From the NCBI RefSeq assembly GCF_001592435.1, contig NZ_CP014750.1, forward strand, positions 930,001-994,000: a stretch of 64,000 nt of DNA. The letters are read 5' to 3'. Numbering within the stretch: position 1 is the first letter of the stretch; every line of letters begins with the position of its first letter. The DNA comes from Thermococcus peptonophilus. GTDB lineage: Archaea; Methanobacteriota_B; Thermococci; Thermococcales; Thermococcaceae. Of the stretch, positions 34,842 through 44,408 are shown in pieces. Below the pieces are notes generated by a model. It was not told the DNA's origin, ran no database searches, and saw only the letters and a program-made list of their open reading frames with translations. The translations under genes were made by a program, and so were the position numbers.

Positions 34842-35762
34842 TCACCTCAAATCCATCCTAAGGAACCTGACTAATCCAAGCGCGAGGTACACGGGGGTGA
34901 GGCCCAGGATTATGAGAACCTGGGTCGGATTTTTGGCTATGGAGTGGCCGACTCCAAGGTATTCAATCGTGTATGTTCCGTCGTCATTGAACGAGGTCTC
35001 CTCCATATCCTTTAACGCATCCATCATCATCACTTGCGGTGCGTAGAACAGGTACTTCAGGTGATACTCCCTCTGGAGTTCTTCACGCCTCTGCTGATAT
35101 TTGGACTTTTCTTCAGGGGCTAATTTGAGAAAATCTCCCCTCTTCTGGATTCCGAATTCCTTATCCGCTTTCTTCTCTGCCCACCCATCAACAACCTGGG
35201 GCATCACCAGGGAAGTCACAAGGAATAGGACAAGGGCAACTCCAAGGGCCGTGTTCTGGGAGCGTATCACGCTCGATATAAGAATTCCCAGGGCAAGGAG
35301 CTGGAGCATCGCCAGGAGGATGAGACCGTTGGCCAGCACGAGGTCGGAGATCAGCTTCCCCGTGAGCGAGACTCCGTAGTACTTTGTTATAACGAAGGAG
35401 AGCAGGGTTGCGATGAGCATGGCCACGATTATGCTGACCGACTGGCCCAGGAACTTGCCCAAGAGATAGGGGGCTCTTCTTATGGGCTTGCTGAGTGCTA
35501 CCCTTATCGTCCCGTTCTCAAGGTCGGAGTTCAGCGAGGTTGCCCCTGCGATGAGCGCGTAGAGACCTATGAAAAGGAACGCGCTGACCATTATATAGCC
35601 CACGAGACTAGTAGCCAGGAGTCCCTGGGGATTCGAGGCTCCTTCAAGGTTGTCTCGGATTTCATAAAAAGCCATGATGTAGATCAGCACCATCAGGGCC
35701 GTTATCAGCCAGAACTTCTTCTGCCGTATGCTGTTCCCGGCTTCCAGTTTTAAACTCCACAC
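34842..35762 (-). CDS. ABC-2 type transporter permease
   Basis: 306 residues from GTG 35762, which has GAGGTGA five bases upstream; that site overlaps the stop of the previous gene. Six hydrophobic segments and the ABC-2 motif NGTIRVALSKPIRRAPYLLGKFLG near residue 90 are visible. A charged extracytoplasmic loop (about 185-250) is unusually long. It pairs with the frameshifted permease upstream and the ATPase downstream. Confidence 0.82.
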   Translation of the reverse strand: MWSLKLEAGNSIRQKKFWLITALMVLIYIMAFYEIRDNLEGASNPQGLLATSLVGYIMVSAFLFIGLYALIAGATSLNSDLENGTIRVALSKPIRRAPYLLGKFLGQSVSIIVAMLIATLLSFVITKYYGVSLTGKLISDLVLANGLILLAMLQLLALGILISSVIRSQNTALGVALVLFLVTSLVMPQVVDGWAEKKADKEFGIQKRGDFLKLAPEEKSKYQQRREELQREYHLKYLFYAPQVMMMDALKDMEETSFNDDGTYTIEYLGVGHSIAKNPTQVLIILGLTPVYLALGLVRFLRMDLR

Positions 35763-35767
35763 TTGTA

Positions 35768-37314
35768 TCACCTCAGGTCTGCCTTTTTGAACTTCAGCCA
35801 CGAGGCCGCAAGGTAAAGCAGTGTTGGAATCACAATCAGTAATAGATTACTCTTGTGATTTAAAAGATTAACTAACGGCCCTGGCGGCAGTGCTTTCTTC
35901 GGAGACACCGCCGATGCTAAGGCAAGGTACTGAACCTCTGGAACCGGGAAGTAGAGGGCCTTTCTCGCGAACTCTTCAGAGCGTCCAAACACTGCCATAA
36001 ATGCTATCGGTACTGCGAAGTCCAGCAGGAAGGCCAGCAAGATTGAGGTTAGGAGTGCTTTCCTGCCCCCTGTGAGGGTTGAGAGCAGGTAGCCGAGGGC
36101 AAGGTAGTAGAGGAGCGAGAGGAATAGGAGAACTCCGAAGACGAGCCCAATTTCAACGGCCCTCCTTCCACCCCCGAGGTGGACGGCGTAGGCGATGAGA
36201 ACCCCAGTGTAAAGGGCCGTGCCGAGGAAGACCGCCACCACGTCGCTCAGGAGCGTTCCCAGGAAGAAGTGCTTTCTCCTCAGAGGCTTGCTGAGCAGGA
36301 CTCTGGCAGTTCCGTTCTCCACGGTCGAGCTTATTGAAAGCGCCCCGAGCGGGAGAACCACCAGGGGCAGGGAAACCCGCTTAGGTTGAAAATGAGCGAG
36401 TTCAAAAGACCCGCGAGGTCGTAGTGGGTGTAGCCTTTGCTGAGAGATCCTACCTTCATCAGTGCCATCAAGCCTGAGAAAACTGCAAAGGCAATGAAGC
36501 GCTTGCCCTGCAGGCTCAGACCAAGGAAAACTCCGTAAAGCCCGCGCAGTGGGGAGGAGACATCCATGGACACTTCCGCGGGTAGGGATCTGGATCCTTT
36601 GAGCTCCGTCAGTCTGAAGAGCTCCATTCCAGCGATTGAAAGGGCGAGTGAGAGGGCTAAAAGCTCTCCAATGGGCCTGTAAGATATCGAGATTTCACTT
36701 TCAATAGAAAGAACCTTTCCGAGATAGACCGTTGGGATAAACGGATAGTCTAGCTCTCCCGCGAGGGCAAGGATGATGAAGGCCCCGAGGCCAAGAACGA
36801 CTCCGAAGTCTCGGGAGGTCGCGAGCGGGAGCAGGAGGAGGGCGATTCCGATTACACCGACCAGCGAGAGCGAGAGTGCGAGCGAGCCGATGACGTAGTC
36901 CCTGACCTCGAAGCCGTGAAGGGACATTGCGAGCGCTCCAGAGAGCACTATCCCAATAGTGGAAGCTAAGGCAAGCTTTGACCCCTCAATGACCCAGCTT
37001 AGGAAGTAGCGCCTTCTCGTTAGTGGCTTTGAGAGCATCAGGATCAAGTTGCCGCGCTCGAAGTCCAAGCCGAAGTTAGAGAGGAGGATTATCAGGATAA
37101 CTGGGAAGATGAGGTACTTGAGAAAGACGGGAAGCCACTTGGTCAGCAGTTCGAGCGTCACTATGTAGCCAAGCTTTTCTGGGGGGAGTGTTATGTTGTG
37201 GACGCTGAAATGGTATAGCTCCAGCCCTACTCCAATGGCCGGGAACAGGGAGAGGAGAAAGACGATAACTGGATGGTTCGTCCCGACTCGTTCAATCAGT
37301 TTGGCTTCTTTCAT
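35768..37314 (-). pseudogene. ABC-2 permease gene interrupted by a frameshift
   Basis: Two overlapping frames make one protein of about 515 residues. The first (37314 to about 36375) has the permease motif LILMLSKPLTRRRYFL and several membrane segments and runs on after S-G-F into a nonsense tail that stops at 36331. The second picks up at that point in another frame (S-L-P-L-V-V-L-P-L-G-A) and continues with a second motif copy, TARVLLSKPLRRKHFFLG, to 35768. The shift maps to the short run GGGTTTCCC (minus strand, 36371-36381); one extra T would restore G-F-S-L-P-L. It may be a real mutation, a programmed shift or a sequencing error. If a separate gene, the second frame would start at 36361 but would lack its first helix. 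Confidence 0.7.
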
Positions 37315-37532
37315 TTAGCCACACCCCTAAAGCTAGGTCATAATGATGGCTACACTTCCTGCTATTTTGAGTATGGACAGCATTCTACCACCGTGAAATT
37401 TAATCCAGCTTTGGCAAGAGGCTTGAGGCTGATGAGATACTTTTCATATCCCTGAAAACTTCAAGACTACTTTAAAGATGTTCTTCATTCCAATCAGGAA
37501 AAGTTAGAGAAAAGACCTTAAAAGTTTAATGC

Positions 37533-38207
37533 TCACTTGTTCATCATCAGTCTTATCCTCTCGGCTGCGTCCTTTGCCTTGTCAGAGATGTTGCTGAGGG
37601 TTCTGGCTATGTTGAGGAGGTAGAAGCCCTCACTCCAGTCCATCTTATCAGCGTTCTGGAAGACCAGCCTCATGAGTTCTGTATCGAGACCGTCGATCTT
37701 GCTCTCGACCCCCTCGATCTCATGTATGATCTCGTACTCCCTCTCGATCTCCTTCTCCGCAAAGCCGCTCTCAATGACCCTGTCCATCTGGACTATCGCC
37801 CCATAGACAAGCTTAGCCGCTTTGATGCTCTCCGTGCCCATCTGAAGAATGACTTCCTTTATCTCCTCAGGAATGTCTCCCGGCTCTTTAACGAGGAGCC
37901 ACTTGGCGGTGTCTTCAGCTGCATCGGCCACCTTGTCCTGCATGTGGAGGTATATGAGCACGTCCTCCCTCGCTACCGCCATCATGAGCTTCGAGCTGAG
38001 CGAGTCCCTTATCTCCGCTTTTATCCTGTCCGCGACGTCCTCAAGCCTGTCCACTTCGAGGGCGAGCTTTTTCATCTCCTCGTAGTTGCCCTCACGCCAC
38101 GCCTGGAGTGCCTTTTCCAGTGTTTCGACCGTCTGGAGAGCTACTTCAGCGTGCTTTATCAGAGGTTTGAAGGGACTTTTCGCAAAGAGCTTGGTCCAGA
38201 CCTGCAT
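37533..38207 (-). CDS. PhoU-like / DUF47 phosphate transport accessory protein
   Basis: 224 residues, all helical, of the DUF47/TIGR00153 group related to PhoU. Acidic helices with E/D-x-x-x-D patterns (DRLEDVADRIKAEIRDSL) are the family metal-binding type. The next gene upstream on the same strand is a PiT phosphate permease whose stop overlaps the leader of this one, and such pairs act together in phosphate uptake. ATG 38207 follows GGGGTGAT. Confidence 0.88.
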   Translation of the reverse strand: MQVWTKLFAKSPFKPLIKHAEVALQTVETLEKALQAWREGNYEEMKKLALEVDRLEDVADRIKAEIRDSLSSKLMMAVAREDVLIYLHMQDKVADAAEDTAKWLLVKEPGDIPEEIKEVILQMGTESIKAAKLVYGAIVQMDRVIESGFAEKEIEREYEIIHEIEGVESKIDGLDTELMRLVFQNADKMDWSEGFYLLNIARTLSNISDKAKDAAERIRLMMNK

Positions 38208-38211
38208 GGTA

Positions 38212-39423
38212 TCACCCCACAATCATCAAGACCTTGAACAGGGAGGCACTTATCAGGGCCGCCACGGGAACCGTAACGAACCACGAGATGATTATATCCC
38301 TAACGATGTCCTTGTTTATTGCCTTTACTCCTCTGGCAAGACCAACGCCGATGACTGCGCCAACAACTACGTGGGTCGTTGAGATCGGGAGTCCGAGCCA
38401 GCTCGCCACGAGAACGACTGTAGCGGCCGAGAAGTCTATGGTAAAGCCGCGTGTGTTGGTAAGCTCGGTTATCCTCCTTCCGACGGTCTCCATAACGCGG
38501 TAGCCGTAGGTAGCCACTCCAAGCGCGATTCCAAGGCCGCCCATGGCCAGTATCCACCTCGGCACTGGAACTTTCATACCGGCCATGCCCATGGTGGCCA
38601 CGGCGTAAACTGCCGCCACAGGCCCTATCGCGTTGGCCACGTCGTTTGCACCATGGGCAAGGGCCACGTAGCCCGAGGTAATGACCTGAACACGCCTGAA
38701 AATCGACTCTACTCCGATAAACGGGTCAGAGGACGGAAACTTCGCCCTGAGGGCGAAGAAGAGGATCAGGAACACAACGAGGCCTGCTGGAATGCCGTAG
38801 AAGATCACTCCCCTTCCCAGGTCTTTCCCGTGGAGAACCTTGATGTAGAACATTGTGCCAATCACGACGAAGGCAAGCCCAACCCAGAAGGGCGACCAGA
38901 TTTTGGAGCTTTTCACCGGATCGTTTCTTTCGAAGATGCTCTTGGTCAGGGCCTTGAAGACGAAGAAAGCCATTATCGCACCAATTATCGGTGAGAGTAT
39001 CCAGCTGAGGACGACCTGAGTCATCTTGCCCCAGTTGACTACTGAGAACCCTGCGTAGACTATGCCGTAGCCCACTATTCCGCCTATGATCGAATGGGTA
39101 GTTGAAACGGGCAGGCCGAACTTAGTGGCTATCACCAGCCAGATCGTAGCGGCAAGCAGGGCCGCAACCGAACCGTATACAAGAATGTTTGGGTCGGTTA
39201 TCTTGTCCGGGTAGAGAATTCCCTTCCTTATCGTCTCCGTGACGCTCTTTCCAAAGAAGTAAGCCCCGGTGAACTCCAGAACGCCGGCTATCAGAACCGC
39301 CTGCTTTGGGGTTATCGCCTTTGCACCAACGGCTGTGCTCATCGAGTTGGCCGCGTCGTTCGCCCCTATGGCCCACGCCATCCCAAAACCGACAATTATA
39401 GTTATCAGCAACCAGGGGTCCAT
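38212..39423 (-). CDS. PiT-family inorganic phosphate permease
   Basis: 403 residues with about ten to eleven membrane segments and the two duplicated PiT signatures: GANDAANSMSTAVGA near the N-terminus and ALAHGANDVANAIGPVAA after the middle, plus two P-V/I-S-T-T-H motifs (GLPVSTTHSIIGG; GLPISTTHVVVGA). It takes up phosphate or metal phosphate with a cation gradient. Start ATG 39423. A TATA-like GATATTTATATTG (minus strand, about 39452-39466) fits the promoter. Operon partner: the PhoU-like gene. Confidence 0.95.
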   Translation of the reverse strand: MDPWLLITIIVGFGMAWAIGANDAANSMSTAVGAKAITPKQAVLIAGVLEFTGAYFFGKSVTETIRKGILYPDKITDPNILVYGSVAALLAATIWLVIATKFGLPVSTTHSIIGGIVGYGIVYAGFSVVNWGKMTQVVLSWILSPIIGAIMAFFVFKALTKSIFERNDPVKSSKIWSPFWVGLAFVVIGTMFYIKVLHGKDLGRGVIFYGIPAGLVVFLILFFALRAKFPSSDPFIGVESIFRRVQVITSGYVALAHGANDVANAIGPVAAVYAVATMGMAGMKVPVPRWILAMGGLGIALGVATYGYRVMETVGRRITELTNTRGFTIDFSAATVVLVASWLGLPISTTHVVVGAVIGVGLARGVKAINKDIVRDIIISWFVTVPVAALISASLFKVLMIVG

Positions 39424-39528
39424 GACCGCCACCAGAGGTAGCAGAATTGAGCAATATAAATATCTTGCCGCAGTAGAATATATTCCCGCAAGGGTCTCTA
39501 TATAGGGTGGATATAATAAATAGAATGG

Positions 39529-41178
39529 TCAAGGAGAGACCTTGACAGGCTCAACTTCAATCGATCCGTCCTCCTTCATAAACAGGCGGACGTAGTGGTA
39601 GAATCCGCCTTCCTCTGGCTTGGCGTATAGCGGTGCTCCTGCTCCTCCCGTTATGACAAACGGAACTCCCTCATAAGTTCCGTACCAGTAGATGTGGATG
39701 TGGCCGAAGATTCCAAAGGCGTTGTATTCTCTCATAAGTTTGAGGAGCTTCTTGGCATCAGAGGGATCGAGGGCATGCTCATCGCTCGGCCTCGGGTCGT
39801 AGGGCGGCGCGTGCATAACTACAACAGGTCTCTCTCCACGTTTCTTTGCGGTCTCCAGTTCTTTTTTCAGCCACTCCCACTGTTCATCGGTGAGTCTGTA
39901 ACCGTTCATAACGTCGTTTGCGAAGATGTAGCGGTAGCCTCCGAGGCTGAAGGCGTAGTCAGTCGGGCCGAAGTAGTAATGGTAGATGTTGACGCCCTCT
40001 CCATTGTACTCATGGTTTCCAACTGCCACAAATACCGGCTTGTTCCACTTCCAGGCCCTCATAAGCTCCTCCCACTGGTAAATAGTGCCAGAGTACACAA
40101 GGTCGCCGCTGTCAATAACAAAGGCGCCGTCTTCCCCGTTGATCGCATCCCTGATCTTGAAGAAGACCTCTGGCTGTTTCTCGCCGCTTCCTGGCCTGTG
40201 ATCGCCGAACGCCAAGACTGTATAGTTGCTAACGTTTGCGGGCACTATTGAGAAGTCCCCGGAGGAGATCACGACCACCCTCGTTCCGCCAAAATCCGCC
40301 GCCTTCACAGCCCCCTTCTGGTCACTTCTAGCGATAACGTAGTTGGGGTTGATGTTGTCTATCACGTAGGTGAGGGTTATCCCTTTGTTGTTCTTCACCC
40401 TAACGCTCACGTTGAAGCCGAGGGCATGGATGTAGACCTTGGTGTCGTTCACCAGCTTAATAAAGCCGCCGCTGACGGTTACGTTCTCCCCTTTGACGAC
40501 GCGCCAGTAGTACTGGAATGGTTCGTCAAAGATTATCTGATGGAGAGTAACGAACTCATCGTCCTCAGCTATTCCATCGAGGTTCGTGTCGCCTATCTCC
40601 TTCACCAGTATCCCCTCGAAGTCCCTTGAACGAACAACCGCCGTCCTGTCGAGCTGGACTTTCCCGGATTTTATGCCCGCGAGGAAGTTGAGTGCCGCAC
40701 CGACTCCAGCCCTGCTTGTGCCGGAGACCACCATTACTGCATTCCCTTCTTTGGAGTTGAATATTGCAACAATGCCGTGCCAGGGGGCGATGTAGTGCAT
40801 GCCGTTCCTGTAGGCTATGTATCCGAAGAAATCAAGCTTCTGCACCTGAACCGGCTTTCCGAAGAGGGTCTTCTTTGAATAAACGTCCTGCGGCGATAAA
40901 ACCAGGATGCCGCTACCGGAGTATTCGGAGGAAGGTTTAACGTTGGCATTCGGGAAGTAGTGCTTCACGAGGTTCTCATAGCCATTGCTTACGTAGAATG
41001 TCCCGTTGAAAAGCTCGTACCAGCTGGCGATGACCTTGCCGGGGGCGTAGCTCTTGAAGTTTATGCCCGAACTCTGAGCGCTCGTTGAAGCTGTTTCCGT
41101 GTTTGTGTTAGTAGTACTTCCTATACAACCGGCGGTGAATACAACCGCCAGTATTAAAAGGGCAACGGCTTTTTTCAT
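39529..41178 (-). CDS. Exported metallophosphoesterase lipoprotein
   Basis: 549 residues from ATG 41178 (GGTGAT upstream). A signal peptide ends at a lipobox (FTAGC, C18) followed by a Thr/Ser/Asn-rich linker. The N-terminal ~270 residues are a unique region; the C-terminal part is a calcineurin-like phosphoesterase with AFGDHRPG, IDSGDLVYSG, GNHEYNG, MHAPPYDPR and GHIHIYWYG, the usual set of metal ligands. GNHE and GHIH are intact. It is outside the cell and might release phosphate, since the phosphate permease genes lie next to it on the same strand. Confidence 0.85.
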   Translation of the reverse strand: MKKAVALLILAVVFTAGCIGSTTNTNTETASTSAQSSGINFKSYAPGKVIASWYELFNGTFYVSNGYENLVKHYFPNANVKPSSEYSGSGILVLSPQDVYSKKTLFGKPVQVQKLDFFGYIAYRNGMHYIAPWHGIVAIFNSKEGNAVMVVSGTSRAGVGAALNFLAGIKSGKVQLDRTAVVRSRDFEGILVKEIGDTNLDGIAEDDEFVTLHQIIFDEPFQYYWRVVKGENVTVSGGFIKLVNDTKVYIHALGFNVSVRVKNNKGITLTYVIDNINPNYVIARSDQKGAVKAADFGGTRVVVISSGDFSIVPANVSNYTVLAFGDHRPGSGEKQPEVFFKIRDAINGEDGAFVIDSGDLVYSGTIYQWEELMRAWKWNKPVFVAVGNHEYNGEGVNIYHYYFGPTDYAFSLGGYRYIFANDVMNGYRLTDEQWEWLKKELETAKKRGERPVVVMHAPPYDPRPSDEHALDPSDAKKLLKLMREYNAFGIFGHIHIYWYGTYEGVPFVITGGAGAPLYAKPEEGGFYHYVRLFMKEDGSIEVEPVKVSP

Positions 41179-41260
41179 ATTCATCACCTTTTTGAGTCCC
41201 CCTTTAAATCGGCGGGGAACGTTTAAATATGATTCGATTCAAGTTTCAAACGGTGGTACC

Positions 41261-41617
41261 ATGTTCGTCGGGCACTATAAGGACGTCCCTGAGAAGGACA
41301 CCGGTTTTGAGGGAGTGACGATCCGCTGGCTCGTTTCTCCAAAGCTCGGCGCGAAAAACTTTGCGATGCGCTACTTCGTCATGAAGAAGGGCTCCGAGAT
41401 ACCGATACACCAGCACGACTGGGAGCATGAGATATTCATCGTCAGGGGGGAGGGGGTAATAACCAACGGGAAGGAGGAGTTCCACGTTAAGGAGGGCAAC
41501 TTCCTCTACGTTCCGCCCAACGAGCCGCACGGCTACAAGGCAACGGGAGAGACGCTGGAGTTCCTCTGCATAATCCCTGCCAAGAAAGAAGCTATCCCAG
41601 AGGACGAATGGGCCTGA
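41261..41617 (+). CDS. Small cupin-domain protein
   Basis: 118 residues, a single cupin barrel. The metal-binding motif is IPIHQHDWEHEIFIVRGEG (His-x-His and Glu) with the third His in PPNEPHGYKA. Typical roles range from sugar isomerases to dioxygenases and sensors; none can be assigned. ATG 41261 follows GGTGGT, and the TATA box GTTTAAATAT lies at 41221-41230. Its coding region opposes and sits just after the phosphoesterase. Confidence 0.82.
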   Translation: MFVGHYKDVPEKDTGFEGVTIRWLVSPKLGAKNFAMRYFVMKKGSEIPIHQHDWEHEIFIVRGEGVITNGKEEFHVKEGNFLYVPPNEPHGYKATGETLEFLCIIPAKKEAIPEDEWA

Positions 41618-41624
41618 GTTCTAC

Positions 41625-42908
41625 TCAAACACTTTTTTCCAGTTCTCCCCTCAGATACGTTGAACCGGCCCACGTGATCTTGGCCCGGGTTATTTCTCCC
41701 CTGTCACCTGCGTCGAGAATTATGTCCTTGTAGTTGAACGTTCTACCCTCGATTCCGCCCTTTTCACCGGGACCGTGAACAAGAACTTCGACTGCCTTTC
41801 CAAGATAGGTCCGGTTTATCTCGTAGGCTATCTGGAGGCGGAGCCTGTGCAACAGGCGGGAGCGCTCCTTCACCTTCCAGCCGGGCAGTTGCTTCCACTT
41901 GGCCGCTATCGTTCCCGGTCTTGGGGAATAACGGGAAACGTTTATCTTGTCCGGCCTGACCCTCTTTACAAGCTCAACTGTGTTCTGAAAGGCCTCGTCG
42001 CTCTCCCCCGGAAAACCGACTATTATATCGGTGTTGAGGTTCAGACCGGGGATTTTCTTCCGGAATTCCCTCACGATCTCCTCGAACTCCTCAACGGTGT
42101 AGTTCCGCCCCATCCTTCTCAGAATTTCGTTGTCGCCGCTCTGAACGGGCAGGTGAAGGAACTTGTAGACCTTGGGGTTTTGGTAGGCCTCTATCAGCTC
42201 GTCGAGGAACTTTAAGACGTGGTTCGGGTTCATCATGCCGACCCTGACGCGAAAGTCTCCTTCGATGGCTGTTATTTCGTCGAGGAGCTCTGCCAGGTTC
42301 GCTCCGATGTCAAAACCGTAGCACCCGGTATCCTCGCTTGAGAGCTGGATTTCCTTGTAGCCCCTCGCAAGGGCCTCTTTTACCCACTTAACTATGAGTT
42401 CGGGCTTGTAGCTCTTGAGCACACCGCGGGCGAAGCGTGTTGCACAATAGGTGCAGGCGTTGAGGCAACCCTCACTTATCGGGACGACGAAGACGACGCC
42501 GGACTTCCAGAGGCGAGGCAGTTCGAGCTTGTCTACCTTCCTTTCCTTCCAGCCCTCAACTGAGACCAGCTTCCCTCCGCGTTCAGCCACGTCTATTGCC
42601 TCGGCGATTCTGTCTATGCTCTTGACGCCGAGCATCCCGGAGACGCGGGGGTCAATAACCTCAGGGTTAACGTGGACGAGACAGCCGGTTGCGATAACCT
42701 TCTTTCCAGAATCGAGAAGTTCGCGTATTCTCCTCGCCATCTTATGCTCCGTTGGGTCTTTGACGGCGCAGGTGTTCACGACGATGTAGTCGGCGCTTTC
42801 CGGGCTTTCTGCTAACTCATAGCCAGCCCTAAGCAGAATAGCTTCCATAATCTCCCCGTCTGCTTTATTCCTCGTGCAGCCGTAGCTCTCGACGTAGACG
42901 CTGACCAT
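41625..42908 (-). CDS. tRNA t6A37 methylthiotransferase (radical SAM, MtaB/CDKAL1 type)
   Basis: 427 residues in three domains: the N-terminal UPF0004 domain with cysteines in ESYGCTRN, NTCAVKD and ATGCLV, the radical SAM core with CLNACTYC (about 149-156), and a C-terminal TRAM domain. The enzyme converts t6A at tRNA position 37 to ms2t6A. No ribosome site precedes ATG 42908; a TATA-like TTTTTTAAACC about 25-30 bases upstream suggests a leaderless mRNA. The longer frame to 42950 is unlikely. Confidence 0.88.
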   Translation of the reverse strand: MVSVYVESYGCTRNKADGEIMEAILLRAGYELAESPESADYIVVNTCAVKDPTEHKMARRIRELLDSGKKVIATGCLVHVNPEVIDPRVSGMLGVKSIDRIAEAIDVAERGGKLVSVEGWKERKVDKLELPRLWKSGVVFVVPISEGCLNACTYCATRFARGVLKSYKPELIVKWVKEALARGYKEIQLSSEDTGCYGFDIGANLAELLDEITAIEGDFRVRVGMMNPNHVLKFLDELIEAYQNPKVYKFLHLPVQSGDNEILRRMGRNYTVEEFEEIVREFRKKIPGLNLNTDIIVGFPGESDEAFQNTVELVKRVRPDKINVSRYSPRPGTIAAKWKQLPGWKVKERSRLLHRLRLQIAYEINRTYLGKAVEVLVHGPGEKGGIEGRTFNYKDIILDAGDRGEITRAKITWAGSTYLRGELEKSV

Positions 42909-42987
42909 CGGGATGGGTTTAACAGTAGGTTTAAAAAACAGACGGTTCAAAAGTGTGGAATAAACGAGAGTGAAAAAGAACTCTCAA

Positions 42988-43206
42988 TCATTCAATGACT
43001 GAGGCGAAAGCGAACTTCCTCTTGACTGAGTTGATAACGATCTCAACCTCGTCGCCGACCTGGGTGTTCGGGACGAATATGACGAACCCCTTTATCTTGG
43101 CGATGCCGTCACCGCCCTTTCCGAGGCTCTCAATCTTGACCGTGTATCTCTCCCCAACCTTAACTGGGGCTTCCTGTCCATATCCACCAAACCTGTCTCC
43201 ATACAT
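42988..43206 (-). CDS. Stand-alone TRAM-domain protein
   Basis: 72 residues from ATG 43206 with GGTG six bases upstream. The body is a single TRAM OB fold ([44 protein letters not shown]). Small archaeal TRAM proteins bind RNA and act like cold-shock or RNA-chaperone proteins. The N-terminus is Gly-rich (GDRFGGYGQ). A TATA-like CTTTATATAC (minus strand, about 43284-43294) lies upstream. It stands just before the methylthiotransferase, which also ends in a TRAM domain. Confidence 0.88.
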   Translation of the reverse strand: MYGDRFGGYGQEAPVKVGERYTVKIESLGKGGDGIAKIKGFVIFVPNTQVGDEVEIVINSVKRKFAFASVIE

Positions 43207-43300
43207 ATCTAACACCAACTCTTTCAACTTTGAGACCCTTCCGAAAGACTCCAGAAGAGTCCCGTTGTTGGGTTGGCCGAAGAGTATATAAAGCTTTGGG

Positions 43301-43747
43301 TCACTTCGCCAGTTTCTCGGCGAGTTCAACCGCTTTTTGGACCCCAGCTTTTACCTCATCGCTCAGCTCCATACCGAGGCCTATCTCCTTGGCGACAATC
43401 CCGATAAAGTGGATCTCCGCCTTTTTCAGCCTCTCATCGAGCTCCATGAGGAGCTTTAGTCCATCGATGGCACCAATGAAGTGGGCGCTCCTGATTTCGG
43501 CATTCAGCTTCTCAAAAATCTCCTCACCCTTGAAGTGGACAACTTCACCGGCCTTCAGCTTATCGCTCAGGATGGCGTCGATGATTACTATCCTCTCCTC
43601 GCCGCCGTAGTGGTTGGCAAGCTGGAAGATGTCCGTCCCAACTTCAAGCACGTTGTACCCTCTTTCCGCGAGAATTCTGCCCGCTTTTAGCCCGGCTCCA
43701 TCGTCCTTCATCAGCTCGTTGCCGAGGGCGAGAATGAGGGTTTTCAT
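43301..43747 (-). CDS. NiFe hydrogenase maturation protease (M52)
   Basis: 148 residues. The motif [14 protein letters not shown] near the N-terminus (the usual GNxLxxDDGxG of HybD/HycI) and the strand ERIVIIDAI with the second acidic ligand are present. It clips the C-terminal tail of the hydrogenase large subunit once nickel is in place. It lies downstream of hydBGDA on the same strand, and HydA ends VARL after the DPCISCSVH motif, a plausible site. A toxin-antitoxin pair separates it from hydA. Confidence 0.9.
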   Translation of the reverse strand: MKTLILALGNELMKDDGAGLKAGRILAERGYNVLEVGTDIFQLANHYGGEERIVIIDAILSDKLKAGEVVHFKGEEIFEKLNAEIRSAHFIGAIDGLKLLMELDERLKKAEIHFIGIVAKEIGLGMELSDEVKAGVQKAVELAEKLAK

Positions 43748-43765
43748 GGTTAGACACCTATAATT

Positions 43766-44182
43766 TCAACCTTCTCCTTTTCGGCTGGAACCTTTGAATT
43801 CATCATCCATCGTGGCCAAGGAAAAGCCGTGCTCGATGCAGGTGGCCAAAATCATGGCGTCGTTGGGAAGGAGCGCGTACTTTTCTATCAGCTCGCGGGC
43901 GATTTCAGTTGTCCTCCTTGTAGTCTCGACAAAACCATACTTCGAAAGTGCAGAGAATACAAGCTTAAGTTCCCCCGGCAACTTGTCTGGCTTTCGTTTG
44001 AGACTCCTCGGCGCTCTCCCCGAATAGTGTCCCATCATCACGTAGACTACCTCGCTGAAGACTACTGAGTTTATGTAGAGGATGTTCTCTTCCCTGAATA
44101 GTTCTGAAAGAAGCCTCTCGGCGCGCTCGTTTCCCTTTAAGTACTCAACCAGAACGGAGGTGTCTACCAACGTGTGCCTCAT
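43766..44182 (-). CDS. PIN-domain ribonuclease, VapC-like toxin
   Basis: 138 residues. The PIN core has the first Asp in HTLVDTSVLVEYL, a Glu in VVFSEVVYVM, and the later Asp in LLPNDAMILATC and TMDDEF, the conserved acidic quartet. Such toxins cleave RNA. ATG 44182 overlaps the 3' end of the small upstream gene by 38 bases, the normal arrangement of a VapBC pair. The C-terminus (SSRKGEG) may be slightly trimmed. Confidence 0.82.
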   Translation of the reverse strand: MRHTLVDTSVLVEYLKGNERAERLLSELFREENILYINSVVFSEVVYVMMGHYSGRAPRSLKRKPDKLPGELKLVFSALSKYGFVETTRRTTEIARELIEKYALLPNDAMILATCIEHGFSLATMDDEFKGSSRKGEG

Positions 44183-44360
44183 AGCATTCCTCCTTCAGCT
44201 CTTCCCATGACTTATCGGTCTTCAGGATGCCCTTTAGCTTCTTCATCTCTCCCCATAGAGCTTTTCTATTCCTGAGGTACTTCGCCATCTCCTCAACTTC
44301 CCGCCGGAACTCCTCGGCATATTCCTTTGGAACCTCAACTTCAATCACAACTTTCTCCAT
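44145..44360 (-). CDS. Putative VapB-type antitoxin
   Basis: 71 residues, charged and helical, opening with the strand KVVIEVEVPKEYAEEF often seen in archaeal antitoxins of PIN toxins, then a long helix. It overlaps the PIN-domain gene. Function is inferred from the pairing. Confidence 0.72.
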   Translation of the reverse strand: MEKVVIEVEVPKEYAEEFRREVEEMAKYLRNRKALWGEMKKLKGILKTDKSWEELKEECYEAHVGRHLRSG

Positions 44361-44408
44361 ACCCTCACCACTGAAAGATAGGTCTGAAAACTTAAAAAAG
44401 TTGAGAGG

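Noticed and set aside
37430-37462. C/D-like CTGATGA...CTGA pair
   Set aside because: Only about 16 bases separate the two boxes, and D' and C' are missing.
39470-39497. CTTGC...GCAAG inverted repeat near the PiT promoter
   Set aside because: Five-base arms with a long AT loop; could occur by chance.
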